Assembly (NCBI GenBank): GCA_958298945.1
Contig: OY282606.1
Coordinates: forward strand, 25,455,740 to 25,519,739
Reading direction: 5' to 3'
Length of the DNA: 64,000 nt
From: Atherix ibis
Lineage: Eukaryota > Arthropoda > Insecta > Diptera > Athericidae
Of the stretch, positions 23,118-35,432 are shown piece after piece (the first letter of the stretch is position 1; each line of letters begins with the position of its first letter). The translations under genes were made by a program, and so were the position numbers. The notes under the pieces were generated by a model. The model ran no database searches. It saw only the letters and a list, made by a program, of their open reading frames with translations, and was not told where the DNA came from.

Positions 23118-24576
23118 ATATTTATTTATTCTGTGTTTTTTTTTTTAAGAAGCACTGTCAATTTTTATCTACTTATAATTATGATTAAAGATCTCCAGTA
23201 AAAATTTGCACTTATCAAATATTCTAACATCTACACTTAATCATATATTTTTAAAAATGACCTACTTTAAAAATGTTAAGTTTTATAAAAACAAAACAAA
23301 AAATTAACTTTTGTAAAATTGATCAAACTTTATTTTCTCCCTTATTACCACCAGCAGCTATACTTTATGAAAATTATCATAGTTGGTTGTTGTTAATTTA
23401 AAAAAAAAAAATCCTTTATTTTTTACCTTAACAACCAGCAGTTAAAATAAAATTTCTCTTTAAGCATTTTTGGTTAGTAGAAAATTAGAGCAAATATTTT
23501 TTGATTTTTTGACTGGTTGCTATTGATTTCAAGTACAATTATGAGCTAATATAAAAATAATTGGTCACCAATGAAATTACTGTAGCATAAGGTCAAAAAT
23601 ATAATAACCTGAAAGCGAATAGCACTTCGTCATTCGTCATTTGGTTGCAATTGAAATTTGCCGAAGATTATTTCAAATGGTAGACAGTCAAATTGCTTTC
23701 TAATTTTTACTTGAACCGCACCTTAAAAAAATATACAGTTAAGTATGCCTCACAAATGTTATTTATAAATGCCTTAAGCAGACTTTTTTTCTATTTTAAA
23801 CTATGACTATAAGACTGAACACACTAGGACTAGTTTTAAATAAAGTCTTATAATTTCTTTTATTTTTATTTATTTTTTTTTTAATAAGGAAACTTGCTCT
23901 TAATTGTCATAGACATTACTGTGTTACATATCAATGCAATTACTCAAAAAAGCAATGATATGATAACTATACCTGATTAGTATGATTAAATAGGTGTATA
24001 TAATTAATTAATATTAAAATAGCAACAATAATTTTTTTTTTCAAAGAAGAATAAAATAGCAGTTAATGCATATACATAAATATTCATTGGATATTAATCA
24101 CGTTTATTTTACAGTATTCACCGGTTTTTAAGTTGTCTTATATTACAGGCATTTTTATAATTTGTTTAATTCTTTGCAGAATTTTTTGAAAGTTATTTTA
24201 AATAAAAAAATTATCCAGTTTAAGTATGAAACTATACAAAATTGAATGCAACAACATGTATTCAAATCAGTATATTCTTTCGAAAAGAATTAATTGTAAT
24301 TCTATTTATTTAGGTGTAAAAAAAATTAGCTACTTTTAGTAAGAAATTAACTTAAGAAAACCGTATTATCTTAATTCTTAAATTATCTGACAACTTCGCA
24401 TAGTTAATGTTAAACGATTTTATTTAGTTGATTTGATCAGATAATTTAAAACAGCAGATTTTTGTTAAATACGAGTACTTACACTATCTGCTTTTATTTA
24501 TAATAATGATTGTATTAATTTTAACTAAAATATTTTCTTTGATCAAATGTTAAATTATCAAAAAAATATAAATGTA
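23118..24576. other. AT-rich DNA, no gene recognised
   Basis: Homopolymer-rich sequence. A slightly more complex patch near 23610-23720 has no recognisable frame. Confidence 0.6.
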
Positions 24577-25802
24577 CTGGGTTGTTCGGAAAGTAATTTC
24601 GTTTTTTTTTATAATAAAAATAAAAGACGATTTTCTTATAATAAATTAATATTTTATTCAATTAAATATTATCCAGTCTAATCCAATACTCTTTGCCATC
24701 TTTCTGGTAGTACCAGGATTCCACGCTCATAAAATTTTTGTTTTTGCTGACAAAAAACTGATCCAAGTGATTTTTAACCTCCTCATTTTAATTAAACGTT
24801 TTACCGTCTAAAAATTTTTATAGAGACCAGAACAAATGATAATCGGAAGGTGCTAGGTCTGGAAAGTATGGTGGGTGTGGCAGTATATCCCATCCAAGCT
24901 CTAAAAGCTTTTGCCGAATGGTCAAACTTGTATGTGGTTTCGCATTATCCTGTTGGAACACTATACCTATCCTATTGACCAATTCTGGCTTTTTTTCCAA
25001 AAAGCCAGAATTGGTCAATACGTGAATCAGTCAAATTGTCCAACTGATGATAGTACACTTCAGAATTGATCATTTTGTTGCTCGGTAGAAGCTTTAAATA
25101 AACGATTACTTTGAAATCCCACCAAACAAATTACATAACCTTTTTTTATGAATATTGGCTTTCGAAGTGCTTTGAGCCGGTTCATCTTTTCTATTCCAGG
25201 ATCTTTTTTGCTTAACATTGTTGCAGACAATCCATTTCTCGTCCCCAGTGATGATACGCTTCAAAAATGGATTATTTTGTTGGCGTTTTAGAAGCAAATC
25301 ACAAACGTCAATCGTAAGAAGATGAGGAACCCATATGTCGAGCTTTGAGATTAAACTTAGCCGTTTCAAATGATTATGAACGGTCGAATTCGATAAATTT
25401 AATCTCTCACCGATCTCACAAGTTGATATTCGCCGGTTTGCACCAATTAATGCCTTTATTGTGTCCTCATCAGCTTCAACTGGCCTTCCAGAACGTGGTG
25501 CATCTTCAAGATCAAAATTGCCAGATCGAAATTTTGGAAACCAATTTTGGCACTCACTTAACACATCTTCTCCATACACATCGGATAATTTTTTTCTTGT
25601 TTGAACAGCATTTTTATCTTTTCTATAGTAAAAAAGTAAAATATGCCGAAAATGCTGTTTTTCACTTTCCATATTTAAAAGGGTATCAACCAGATCTATG
25701 CAGAATCAATCGAATCTTGATAAGGAAGCCTTGCTATGTCAGCTATCAAAATACACATGATTATGCGGCTTAAGTGTGAAGTTGGTTGTGAAAAAATACA
25801 AT
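24577..25802 (-). mobile_element. Mellifera-type mariner, one end truncated
   Basis: The left end is CTGGGTTGTTCGGAAAGTAA preceded by TA. The other end follows the family leader up to AAAAAATACAAT near 25802, then diverges just before the TTCCGGAGAACCCAA repeat, so the 5' terminal repeat is lost. A 22-base perfect inverted repeat (24973-24994 and 24999-25020) interrupts the coding region. Confidence 0.87.
24662..25672 (-). pseudogene. Mariner transposase, mellifera type, frameshifted
   Basis: The first 188 codons are open from the ATG at 25672 (MESEKQHFRH): the helix-turn-helix region with FDLEDAPRSGRPVEADEDT, ANRRISTCEIGERLNLSNST, KLDIWVPHLLT (a few residues lost after it), then FLKRIITGDEKWIVCNN with the first catalytic Asp. 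A shift and stop at SKANIHKKRL ends the frame at 25106. The rest is readable in other frames: LLPSNKMINSEVYYHQL, a hairpin insertion at 24973-25020, VFQQDNAKPHTSLTIRQKL with the second Asp, and PPYFPDLAPSDYHLFWSL with the third. All three Asp survive, so damage is by indels, not by loss of active-site residues. Confidence 0.88.
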
Positions 25803-25826
25803 TTTTATTCACTGATCAAAGTGATG

Positions 25827-26269
25827 TATGACAGAAAAGTAATGATACTGACTTGAGAGTTGTCGATTCATCCCTCGTAGACGTGCAGTGCAATGCAAGA
25901 ACACAAGTTTTTCGGTAAAGCATTTTTCAGAATCAATGGAAGACGGATAGGTATCAAACCGAGTTTTTGTTGAAAAAGGGGATTTCTGGGATTTCCAAGC
26001 CCCCTTCCCCACTATTCACCTGATCTATGACATTTCATTATTTCCCAACATAAAAGAAAAACTTGAAATCATTTTATCTTGGCACTGTCAATGACATCGA
26101 AAAAAATGACCGGAAGGCAATAGCAGTTTAACCTTCCCAGTACTGCTCCGCCAATTTATAGCCACCCAAGGGAATTATTGTACTTTGAAGGGTATGACGA
26201 CATTAATGTATAAAAATATAAAAAAAATTGTTGCAGAAATTAAAAGAGTTTCATTACTTTTTTTTATAC
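25827..26269 (+). mobile_element. Short internally deleted mariner derivative
   Basis: The left end TATGACAGAAAAGTAATGAT and the right end TCATTACTTTTTTTTATACA are inverted partners. The 3' half is a decayed transposase C-terminus whose frames read HYSPDL, then a YFEG-like end. The same end sequence (AGCAGAAAAGTAATGAGAC) starts the old mariner at 56633. At about 440 bases it is a non-autonomous derivative. Confidence 0.6.
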
Positions 26270-29200
26270 ATCTTCTATCTATAAATGCGGATATGAATTT
26301 ATGAATAATACTTAAGAGATTTATCTCTCAGAAAAGAAGAAAATTTTCACCTTTATTATCGTTATAAATAAATAAATATAAATGCATTCTTAAAAGGAGA
26401 GAAATCACTATTTAAAAATCAAATTAACACATCACAAATTTACTGGAAGAAAATACCAATTCGATGACACCTAAAATATTTCATCTACGAAATTTCTTTT
26501 TAATAATTTTCAACTGAATTATTATCAAAAGGTGTGAAAAATTCTTCGTCTTAAAACATCAGTAAAAAAAAAAAAAAACGTGTTCATAACTTTATAAGAT
26601 TATATGAAACACAAGCACTTGTTTGTATTTAAATACAGTTGGTATTTGTTGTACAGAGACTTTATGTTTATTTTTTTTTTATTTTTATTATTGTAGTTCT
26701 CCACTGGTTACCTCAAATGATGTCACCGCAGGTGTACGTAATGTCAAAACCTATGTAATATCAGAAAATAAACACGCATACTTTTTAAGTCAAAAAAGAT
26801 TCTTTTATTATTTGTCAAACCATAATTTTAACAAACAAAAAAAATTACTGTAATTATTATTAATTAAAAAGTTAAAATAAAATTTTTTAGAAAATATCTT
26901 TTTACTAAAAACCAGAAATGGTAACAAGTACAATAATTTTCTTTATTAAGTAACAGACATTTTTTTTTTTTTTTTAATTTGCATGATTTTTTAATTTTCC
27001 AAATTTTTTTTTCCAATTTTTTTTTTTAAAATTTGCATGACTTTTAATATAGTTAATAATTTTTAAGACTGTAAAAATTTCTTAAGAGTTTTGATATTTA
27101 TTTTCCAATTTATAAAAATCATTTATAAATAGAAAACATAAGAAATATTTTAATATAGTTTTTATAATTTATAAATAATCCAAAGTATAAAAACTATTAA
27201 ATTTATTATATATTCCATGTCATTAACCTATATTATATATTGTAGATACTAAAGTTCAAAAAACGAATGCTCATTTTTTTAATATAATACAGTTTAAAAA
27301 AGATGAATATGGAAAATTTATTATAATCTAATAATATTTGGATTCATTTTTTTTTGTTAATAATCCATATTGAAATGTCTGTCATATTTGGTAAGTCTGC
27401 TCTATTGAAAACTTTAACATTTGTAAGGATTAATCATTTATCACTCTGCGCAATTATATTGATTAAAGATGTTATTTTTCAATTTCACTAAGCCGTGACT
27501 ATGAGATGGCATAAAAATTAAAAAACGATTTACCAAAAAAATAAATAAAAAAATCATCCCAAATTCAAATTCACTGACATCCGAAATAGACATAAAAGCA
27601 TCTATTCAACCGTTGTTCCACTGTTCAACCGATTGCTCAGTAACACACAATAGTGTAAGTCGGGCAGGTGTTATTAGCTAATAAATTCACCTGCATTAAC
27701 GGACTGTCTGTTAATTAGATACTTTAGCTTTACATACCTAGTCCCAAAGCTTCAACTTTACAATTACATCATATTTTCCAACTTAACAATCAAATACTGC
27801 AATCGAGGAAAAAAAAATAAACAAAAATACCAGATAGACCGAAAAGCCGAAATTGAAATGGAATCGAAACTGATTACCATGACCCATTGCTGATAGTGTG
27901 AAAAAATTTCCTGCTGTGCCTGATACTCGTTAAAAACCCCAAAGAAAAACCGCTTACACCTGAGCTGTCACGGAGCTTTTGTTCAAAGTCCCTTTTAAGT
28001 TTCAATACCTCTTATTTCGTAAATAATGAATACTTTATATTGAATTGTACATAATTTCGTAAGGTTTGATTGTAGTGCAACAACAACAAGAAAAAAAAAC
28101 TATAAAAACACGTGTAATTTTTACATCATGCCTCGTATTTGATCAGACAGTTATACGACCAGGCGTACCTGTATTTTTATGTTTTTAGTTTTTAATTGCA
28201 CTCAAATACAAGTCATAATTGGTATTGTGTTTTTTTTTTTCATGGAACATGATGTGACTAGTAATTTTATTCGTATTATAATATTTTCATGCTGTGAAAA
28301 TCATAGAATCTTCGTGCACTTATAATGGGTGGTATGCCACTTTTAACTGTTAATGCACTCGTATATTTATTTAAATCCATCAGCAGAATGACTACTTGTA
28401 ATATATTTTTTTTTTGAATATAATAATGGATTATTGAGAAACTGGGCCTGGTTTTATCAAAACCGAACTATTTTCAACGAGTAGGCACATCACCAAAGAA
28501 AATCTTACAAGTTTTCAGCAGTCAAGGATAATTCTATTATTGATTGGCTTTTAATTGACCGATTTTTAGTTACTAGAAAACACCTTAATTGCATTAAGAT
28601 TTTTAACCCATTTAAAGTAAGGAATTACTTTTTTTCTAGTTGAAGTTGACCACTCAGACTTTCCAATGCTTCATATTTGCTGGTACAAATCATAAAAATA
28701 ATTTTAACACGTAATTATCCAAATAATTATAAATTCTTAGATAGAAAAAATGAGCAAATTATAAATACGACTTTTTACATAGAATTTTATAAATATTATT
28801 ATTTTGGTAGGTAAAAAAAAATAACCAACTCTTAAAAAATAAGCAAAGTTATGGAGAAGTGCTTAGATTGACATCATTGTTTTCATGATATAACACCAAA
28901 TAAGCTATTGTATGAGTGGTGCTATGATATAGTAAATATAGTCAAACGTTCAATAATTTGCGATTATCAGAAATATTAAAACAACATTTAAAATAAAATC
29001 AACATGACAAAAAATAGATATATCAGCACAAGTGCCCATAAGTCCACCTGGTACTCGTAAGTATGTCACTCCATCCCAAGTTATATCCAATAACACAACA
29101 CCTACCAAACAAAAAAAACCCAGAGTATGACTTGAAAACTTCGAAAATACCCAGTATTTTTTCCTTCACTTTAAAAGCTTTCTACCAACAGAATTATCAA

Positions 29201-29588
29201 AAAAAAAAAAAAAACCAAAAATCTTCCTGCCTTATATAGACCCAAAGATCTCTTTCCCATTTTATAGAAATCCTTAACGAAAGGCCAATATTGACAATAA
29301 AAAGTAAATTATTATAATAAATAACACGGTACTGAATCCTTCGGAAAAATTGCTATGCTATCTTTATCCATCGTAATGTAAATGTTCCATTTGTTCGTTA
29401 ACCCCCATTCAAGTCTATCCTACCATCCCAATCCCTCAGCACGAAAATTGTTTACTCCCACCCTGCTGACGTTAAAAATCGCGATGACAACGAAATTTTT
29501 TAAAATTATAAAATAAATCAATTTGGTTTTCAGGACACATTAATGGGTATTTTCTCCTACATTGAACCTTGATATTATGCATAAAATA
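26270..29588. other. Long stretch without a recognisable gene
   Basis: Mostly AT-rich. Segments 27600-28020 and 29030-29470 are more complex and appear unique within the window. The first contains a small hairpin, GCAGGTG with CACCTGC, at 27664-27694. No coding frame with a recognisable motif is seen in them; they could be introns, regulatory sequence or unrecognised repeats. Confidence 0.5.
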
Positions 29589-30049
29589 CGAGCTCTGTTC
29601 AAAAAGTATCACGAATTTTGAATTTCCGCGGGTTACGTACATTCGATTTTCGCTTTTTTGCGACGTTATATTGGTACTCATGTACCAACAGCCGCTTTGC
29701 TTGCACGTATTTTGGCTCGTCTTCGATTTTTGCCCATTCCAAAAAGTGGATCAAGTAATCTGTATCGGGAACAAGAAAAAGTTACAGGGGGCCAGATCTG
29801 GGGAATACGATGGCTGCGGCATTATTAGTGTGTTGTTTTTGGCCAAAAATTCGCGCACAAGCAACGACAGATTCTTTGATCCAGTTTTTGGAATGGGCAA
29901 AAATCGAAGACGAGCCAAAACACGTACAAGCAAAGCAGCTGTCAAAAATTAACCAAACATTCAAAATGGCCGAACTTGTCGGCATAAGTGAGAGACATAA
30001 GTACCAACATAACGTCACAGAAAATCGAATACTTTTTGAACAGACCTCT
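29589..30049. mobile_element. Fold-back derivative of the CGAGGTCTGTTC mariner family
   Basis: Both ends are the 5' leader of the family, facing inward. The left side runs from CGAGCTCTGTTCAAAAAGTA to about 29760 and the right side (about 29870-30049) is its inverted counterpart, including GGAATGGGCAAAAATCGAAG. The centre (29768-29868) is a piece of the 3' coding region in minus orientation (GGGGCCAGATCTGGGGAATA). TA-like flanks are present. It encodes nothing complete. Confidence 0.8.
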
Positions 30050-30129
30050 TACATGGTAATTTTTGACGACTTTTTTGCATATTTCGATTTGTAATTTGGC
30101 AATTACCTAACGGATGTTGGTTTTTAGAT

Positions 30130-30620
30130 AAAAAGGAACTTTCATACTGCCATACAAAAATAAGTCTAACGGATAATTGACAATTACAAATGCTTGCAAC
30201 TTTTCAGGCAATTAATCCAAAAATCGTATTATGTGGCTTGTGGCACCATCTTTTTAAAACCACATATGGTCCAGATTAGAATTGATGGTAACAGTCTCTC
30301 TTTCTTCATATTCAAAGAAATACGGTACAAAACACTTCAGAACAAAATTCTCTCAACTTCAGACCAAAATTCAGAGTCACTTTTCGCGAATACAATGGCT
30401 TTTTTATCCATTGTATTCGCGATGTTTTCCTAACATATCCACCAGGTGAGAACTGAGTCTCATTATCACAAACACAATTTTCTCTCAAACCGTGAAATGT
30501 GACTACGATAGAATCACTAATTTTGCAGAAATTTATATAATTTAAACGCATAAATAAAATGGAAATTTTAAACTATCATCTTTAATGATAAATTCGTTTG
30601 ACAACTGTTAAATGGCAAGG
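30130..30620 (-). repeat. Fossil of a DD41D-like element with a perfect hairpin
   Basis: The minus strand carries the family landmarks: a CACATATGGTCCAGATT segment, CACTTTTCGCGAATACAATG, and a tail like that at 34880. A perfect inverted repeat of 15-base arms (30384-30398 and 30408-30422, loop of 9) sits in the middle. No frame survives. Confidence 0.45.
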
Positions 30621-31689
30621 ATGTACTTTCCAAACAACAAAATGGATAATTCTTTATCATTAAAATTAAAACAAATTAATAAAAAATGTTACAAAGAAAC
30701 TTCACGTGTACCACCAATGCGATTTAGTATATTTGCATTTTGCTACTTTTGTAGTAGCAAAATTGTTGAGCCAGTAGTAGCTGAACGTATAGAATAAACA
30801 ATAAACATAATAAAACAGAGCATCGCATTTATTTATAATGAATACTCGTCTATAATCGCACATGAAGATTTCTGGTCGCGCAAATGACCTGCTTTCTCTT
30901 CTACTCTGTACACTATGCAAACGTCTACAAATGCGATCGCAATTCAATCTAAAAATGGTTAGTTTTTCTCGTCAAAGTAAGCTTATATGTTGTATGTGAA
31001 ACCAAAAAACAATTTTCATAGTAGAACAAAAACTTTGAGAAAGATAAAAACAAAAAGCTCCAAAGTAAACACGGATTATGACAAACAAACAATCTCATTA
31101 TTTTATTAACTCAAACTAATACCAAATTTCGAATTTTACTATTGAAGAAAATTTCGTATTTTATGATTTCTACAACAAAAATTTTCTGTTCATAACAATT
31201 TGTGGAATATTTGCGAATAATTTTGTTTATTAGAAAACAGTAATTTTTTTTTTTGGTACACTATTTTTATAGCTCAAAATGCTATAATTTCATTCAAAAA
31301 TTTACAATCCATTAATTTGTTTTTATTATTTTATCAATTACAGTAAATTATATCGAAACTATTTGAGACAACATTTAAAATAGTTTTTTGATCTATTTAG
31401 AATATAGAAAAAATTCAAAATTAATTTTCTCTGAACATGTAAAACTGATGATTTTAATCTTCCATGAAGTCATTTTTTAGAAAGCATTAGAAAGAAATTA
31501 TTTTAAAATAGAACTTTTTTGGTCGAAATAAAAATTAAAAATTAAAGAAAACTGTAGTTTATGGGAATGAATTTTTTTTCCAATAATAAAAATAAAATTA
31601 AATATAAAAACATCAAAAAAGTTCTAATTCTAATATAACAAAAATTCTAATAATATATTTTTTTTTAATTTAAAAAAATTCTAATATGC
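30621..31689. other. AT-rich DNA, no gene recognised
   Basis: A patch near 30690-30950 is slightly more complex. Open frames of about 60-80 codons here have no family resemblance. Confidence 0.55.
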
Positions 31690-32870
31690 AGAAGATACAC
31701 CAATCGATTTTTTGAACAAATTTTCTTTGCTCGGTAGATACGAAAATAAGTAAAATTGAAATATTACAAGACTCTAAGAACCCACAAGTGACAGCGGAGA
31801 AGCCATTGTATTCATAAAAATTACTGTCTGTTGTGATCGTTACCGTCAATGCTGACAATTTCGAGTGCTATGGCCGTAGCTGCTTAACTTTTGCTGACCT
31901 TAAATTGAAGATGTTAATCGGGACCAACTTTTCTGACTGTGAAAAAGCCATTGTATCCGCAAAAAGTTACTATATGGTGTGTATTTTGGTCTGAAGGTAT
32001 TATTGGTCTGGATTTATTTAAAAATGTAGAAGTTCAATTCTGAGCTCAATGGTTGTTTGATGATCAATTTTGTTTTCTGAGAAAAATTTTCCTACTCGGT
32101 AGATACGTCAATAGGTAAAATTACAAAAAGTATATGAGGCTCTGAAAACTCACAAGTGACAAAGGGGAAGCCATTGTATTCATAAAAAATGATAGCCTAT
32201 TGTGACCGTTATTGTTAATGCTGACAATTTCAAGTGCCATGAACGTAACTGATCAACTTTTACTGACTTTAACTTGAAGATTTTAATCTGAACCAACTTT
32301 TACTGACTGTGAAAAAGCCATTGTATCCGCAAAAAGTGACTATATGGAGTCTGAAAGTATCATTGGCCTAGATTTATTTAAAAAAGTATAAGTTCAATTC
32401 TGAGCTCAATGGTTGTATGATGACCAATTTTTTTTTGCATAAATTTGAAGATTTTAATCTGAACCATGTGGTTTTAATAAAACGTTCCCACAAACCACAC
32501 AACACGACGACTTTTTACTTAGCTGCGCGAAAAGTTTCTAGGACGCATAATTAATTATCCAGCAAGATCGTACGATTTGACTCCGTTGGAACATTTTCTT
32601 ATAAAACTCGGCAAAAAATCCTATTTACAATGACAATCCACAAACTTAAGAGTATTTTAAAATTAACAGCAGTGACGTAATGGATGAATTACTTCATAAA
32701 AAATTACCTCAAAAGGATCGTGTCCTGCAAGAAATCTGATAGCAGCTTTTTTAATAATATTATTGTATATTTTATGCATAATGGCATAAATTATAATAAT
32801 CAAAGTTTGAATTTAAAGATTACATTATTTAACTTTTCTTTCCAAAGCACAAATTGTAAGCATATTTGAA
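31690..32870 (+). repeat. Internally duplicated DD41D-like fossil
   Basis: The reading VTIWCAFWSEGIIGL (near 31960-32015) matches the VTVWYGFWSGGIIGPYFF region of the element at 60415. Later, SYDLTPLEHFLIKLGKKS (32570-32620) matches the third-residue region. The module containing GAAAAAGCCATTGTATCCGC occurs at 31941 and again at 32311, a period of about 370 bases, and the AGCCATTGTATTCATAAAAA module repeats at 31801 and 32169. The 3' tail from about 32440 is nearly the same as at 39830-40140. No intact frame. Confidence 0.6.
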
Positions 32871-33202
32871 AGGTTATGTTTTGTTTTAAAAAAATTAATT
32901 ATGCTACCTAGAATCTAGGTCAATTCAAAAAACTATGTATTCGTATTAAAAAAAAATTGTTGCAAAAACTTATGACCAACAATATTTGCCTGTCTTTAAC
33001 CAGTTCTGCTTATTTTATTTTATTTTATTTATTTCCGTCGATCTAATTTGAAGCAATATTTTTACCGTACATAAAAATTTTGAACTTTCTTTAATTAAAT
33101 ATTATTTGAAAAATAAAATTTAAAAAAAAAAATACATAAATATAAATAGAATAAAAAGATGATTTACTTATGGTACAATGAATATTTTCTACAATTTCGA
33201 AG
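32871..33202. other. AT-rich DNA upstream of a candidate exon
   Basis: Contains a TTTTA-type simple repeat near 33010-33030 and ends in a possible splice acceptor, TTTCTACAATTTCGAAG. Confidence 0.5.
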
Positions 33203-33449
33203 GGGGTCTCTCGTGGTATAATGTATGGAAACGTAAAGACAGTTCGTGAATATTGGAACCGTCGTCGACTTAACGGATCAGTTTGCGTGGAGAAATGTCC
33301 ATATTGGCGACAACGTTTCTCATTAGTCTCTAGTAGGTAAGTCAGTTAACCGCGAAATACTATCTGCCGTTATATACTAGTAGATCAGCTCTGTTCTAAA
33401 TTGCAGTCTTCCGTTCACGAATGGGGAAATACTTGCTGAGCTAGCGTAA
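33203..33449 (+). CDS. Candidate terminal exons of a host gene (two exons)
   Basis: Exon one (33203-33336) is open and GC-richer than its surroundings: GVSRGIMYGNVKTVREYWN, then RRRLNGSVCVEKCPYWRQRF and SLVSS. It ends at a strong donor, TAG followed by GTAAGTCA at 33337. A 70-base intron follows, ending in TTCTAAATTGCAG (33394-33406). Exon two keeps the frame and reads SLPFTNGEILAELA before TAA at 33447-33449. Read this way the frame gives 58 residues, of which an in-frame Met is at 33221, so it is either a small gene or the end of a larger one. I recognise no domain. The minus strand is also open here, but it has weaker splice signals. Confidence 0.38.
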
Positions 33450-34870
33450 CTGGTTTCTTATATTTTATTTATAAGCCACCTTGACTTGAACCATGCCAGG
33501 CAAGGTGATATGTTACGTACACTTCTTATTTTAGTTCATTTTATTTTATTTACAAAGTTAGCTGCTATATAGTTATTCAGGTGTATTTTCGTCTCGATCA
33601 TTCGAATAAATTCTTTGTAGAAAGTGCCCCGCATGAATAGTTGCTAAGATACGACTATCCGAAGAGATGGTCTCACCTTGGAAATTTATCTGAAATACAA
33701 AGTTTCCAGATGACTTTGCTGCAGTACGTACTAGTTAAAAGCGATTCTTAATACAAACGGAATTTTTCAAAATTCAACCCAGCCTATACACTTCATTAAT
33801 GCATAAATTATGTACATTCTTACATTGGAAACTATCATAAAAATTCACTTTTAGACAGTTTATTAAAAAAAAAACCAACTTGTAAGCATAATAGCGGTAA
33901 ATTTTGTTATTTTACAAATGAAACGAAATCATTTTAATTTTGTAGCCTTTCTTAATTTGTAGATTTTGTTATGTAAATTAAGATATTCCAATAATATTAT
34001 AGTCTTATAATTGCAAAGCCTTAATGGAATTAAATAATATCTTCAGGAATTTTTTTTATTAGATGGGATAAACTTGCTTTGAAAAGTAGAATGGAAAACT
34101 GTTATAATCGTAGGCAATTCCCCATTCGTAAAGTAAAATTGTTGTGCACCTTTTATACTGAAATATTTATTCTCATCCACATTTGAATTTAAGAATAAAT
34201 TAAAATTCCTTGAAAAATAATAATAAAAACTAAATTATATATTTGATGAGTATGCACACTAAGATATCTGATCTAATTTGATTGTAAAAAGTGTTATTGA
34301 CTTGACGACTTGTATAAGGTATAATGAAATAAAACTGTTTTATATAATTTCATAAATATTAATTTTATTTTATTTGATTATATTGTTTTAATTCAGTTTT
34401 TATTTACATTTTTTTTTTAAAGATAATCAAAAATAGATAAAATATCTATCGATAAGAGTAGGTAGTATAAATTTGAAAAGCGAAGGAGAAATTTTATACT
34501 GCTTGATGGATGATATGGAATTTCATTTTTATTAAGTGATAGTAAATTATTTTCACTTAAAAAATGATAGATATAAAAAATATTTTTAAAAAGAAATTTA
34601 ATCTAGGACTGTTTTTTTTAACGATTACAAAAATTGAATAAGAAAAAATAAAATTATTAAAGAATTAAGTAGAATAATGAGTTTTGGGCTTTGAAAATAA
34701 AATCAATTTAAAATTCAAATTTTGTAGAATTTTATCTTTTTTATATAATTTTTAAGATTTTTATGCATATTCCATGACTATAATTTGGTCATTATTTGAT
34801 GCATTGGAGTTTTTAAGTGCTCTTACAATTCTATAAAAAAAAGAAAGGTGGATGCGTAAAAATCTCGAAA
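33450..34870. other. AT-rich DNA after the candidate exons
   Basis: Includes a short inverted repeat (CACCTTG and CAAGGTG near 33480-33512) just after the candidate stop. I see no AATAAA close to it. The rest is AT-rich and featureless. Confidence 0.5.
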
Positions 34871-34879
34871 TTTACGCAT

Positions 34880-35150
34880 CCACGTAAAATGTTGGCGCAA
34901 TAAAGCCAAAGTTCGTCGTATTGTGTGACTTGTGGTGTTATATTATTGAAATTACATATAGTCCAAATTAAGGTTTTCAAAAAAAAAAAACTAGGGGCCC
35001 ATAACACCTATAGACGAAAATATACCCCAGATAGTCACTTTTCGCGGTTACAATAGCTTTTCCACAGATACTTGTGGATTTTTAGAGTCCTATCATATAC
35101 GGCAGTATGTGTTGAAGATTAAACAATTTATAATTTCAAATTGGCAATCT
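34880..35150 (-). repeat. Fossil of a DD41D-like element
   Basis: Minus-strand landmarks CCACAAGTATCTGTGGAAAA and a CGCGAAAAGTGACTATCTGG segment match the family at 30130 and 52080. It is preceded by a 13-base perfect inverted repeat, GTGGATGCGTAAA with TTTACGCATCCAC (34848-34860 and 34871-34883). Confidence 0.45.
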
Positions 35151-35432
35151 TTATTTTGAAGCAATGTTATGTTATGGTATAAAGAAAATTTGAAAAATTC
35201 TTTGGGTTTTGGAAAGGTTGGGAAGGTATTCAAATTTGGATAAAATTAAAATTTCCATGAACGTGAAGTTTTGCAGGAGTATGGCGAATGACGACCATAC
35301 TCAGAGAGCACATGTTTCTGCTGGGCATGCTTGTCGGTAGCCTTAACCGAAGATAACAGGGGGGAAGGGGGGTATTTCTTAGCGATGAGCTCCCACAACC
35401 ACAATAACCAGAAAATATAATGCCAGAACATA

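Noticed and set aside
26697..26731. 35-base exon after TTATTATTGTAG with a CAG/GTGTAC donor
   Set aside because: The T-rich tract is expected often in such AT-rich DNA, the piece is very short, and nothing upstream or downstream connects with it.
33166..33340. Minus-strand exon reading SRRRFQYSRTVFTFPYIIP
   Set aside because: The frame is open, but its splice signals are weak, whereas the plus strand has a strong donor, a strong acceptor and a continuous frame over the same bases.
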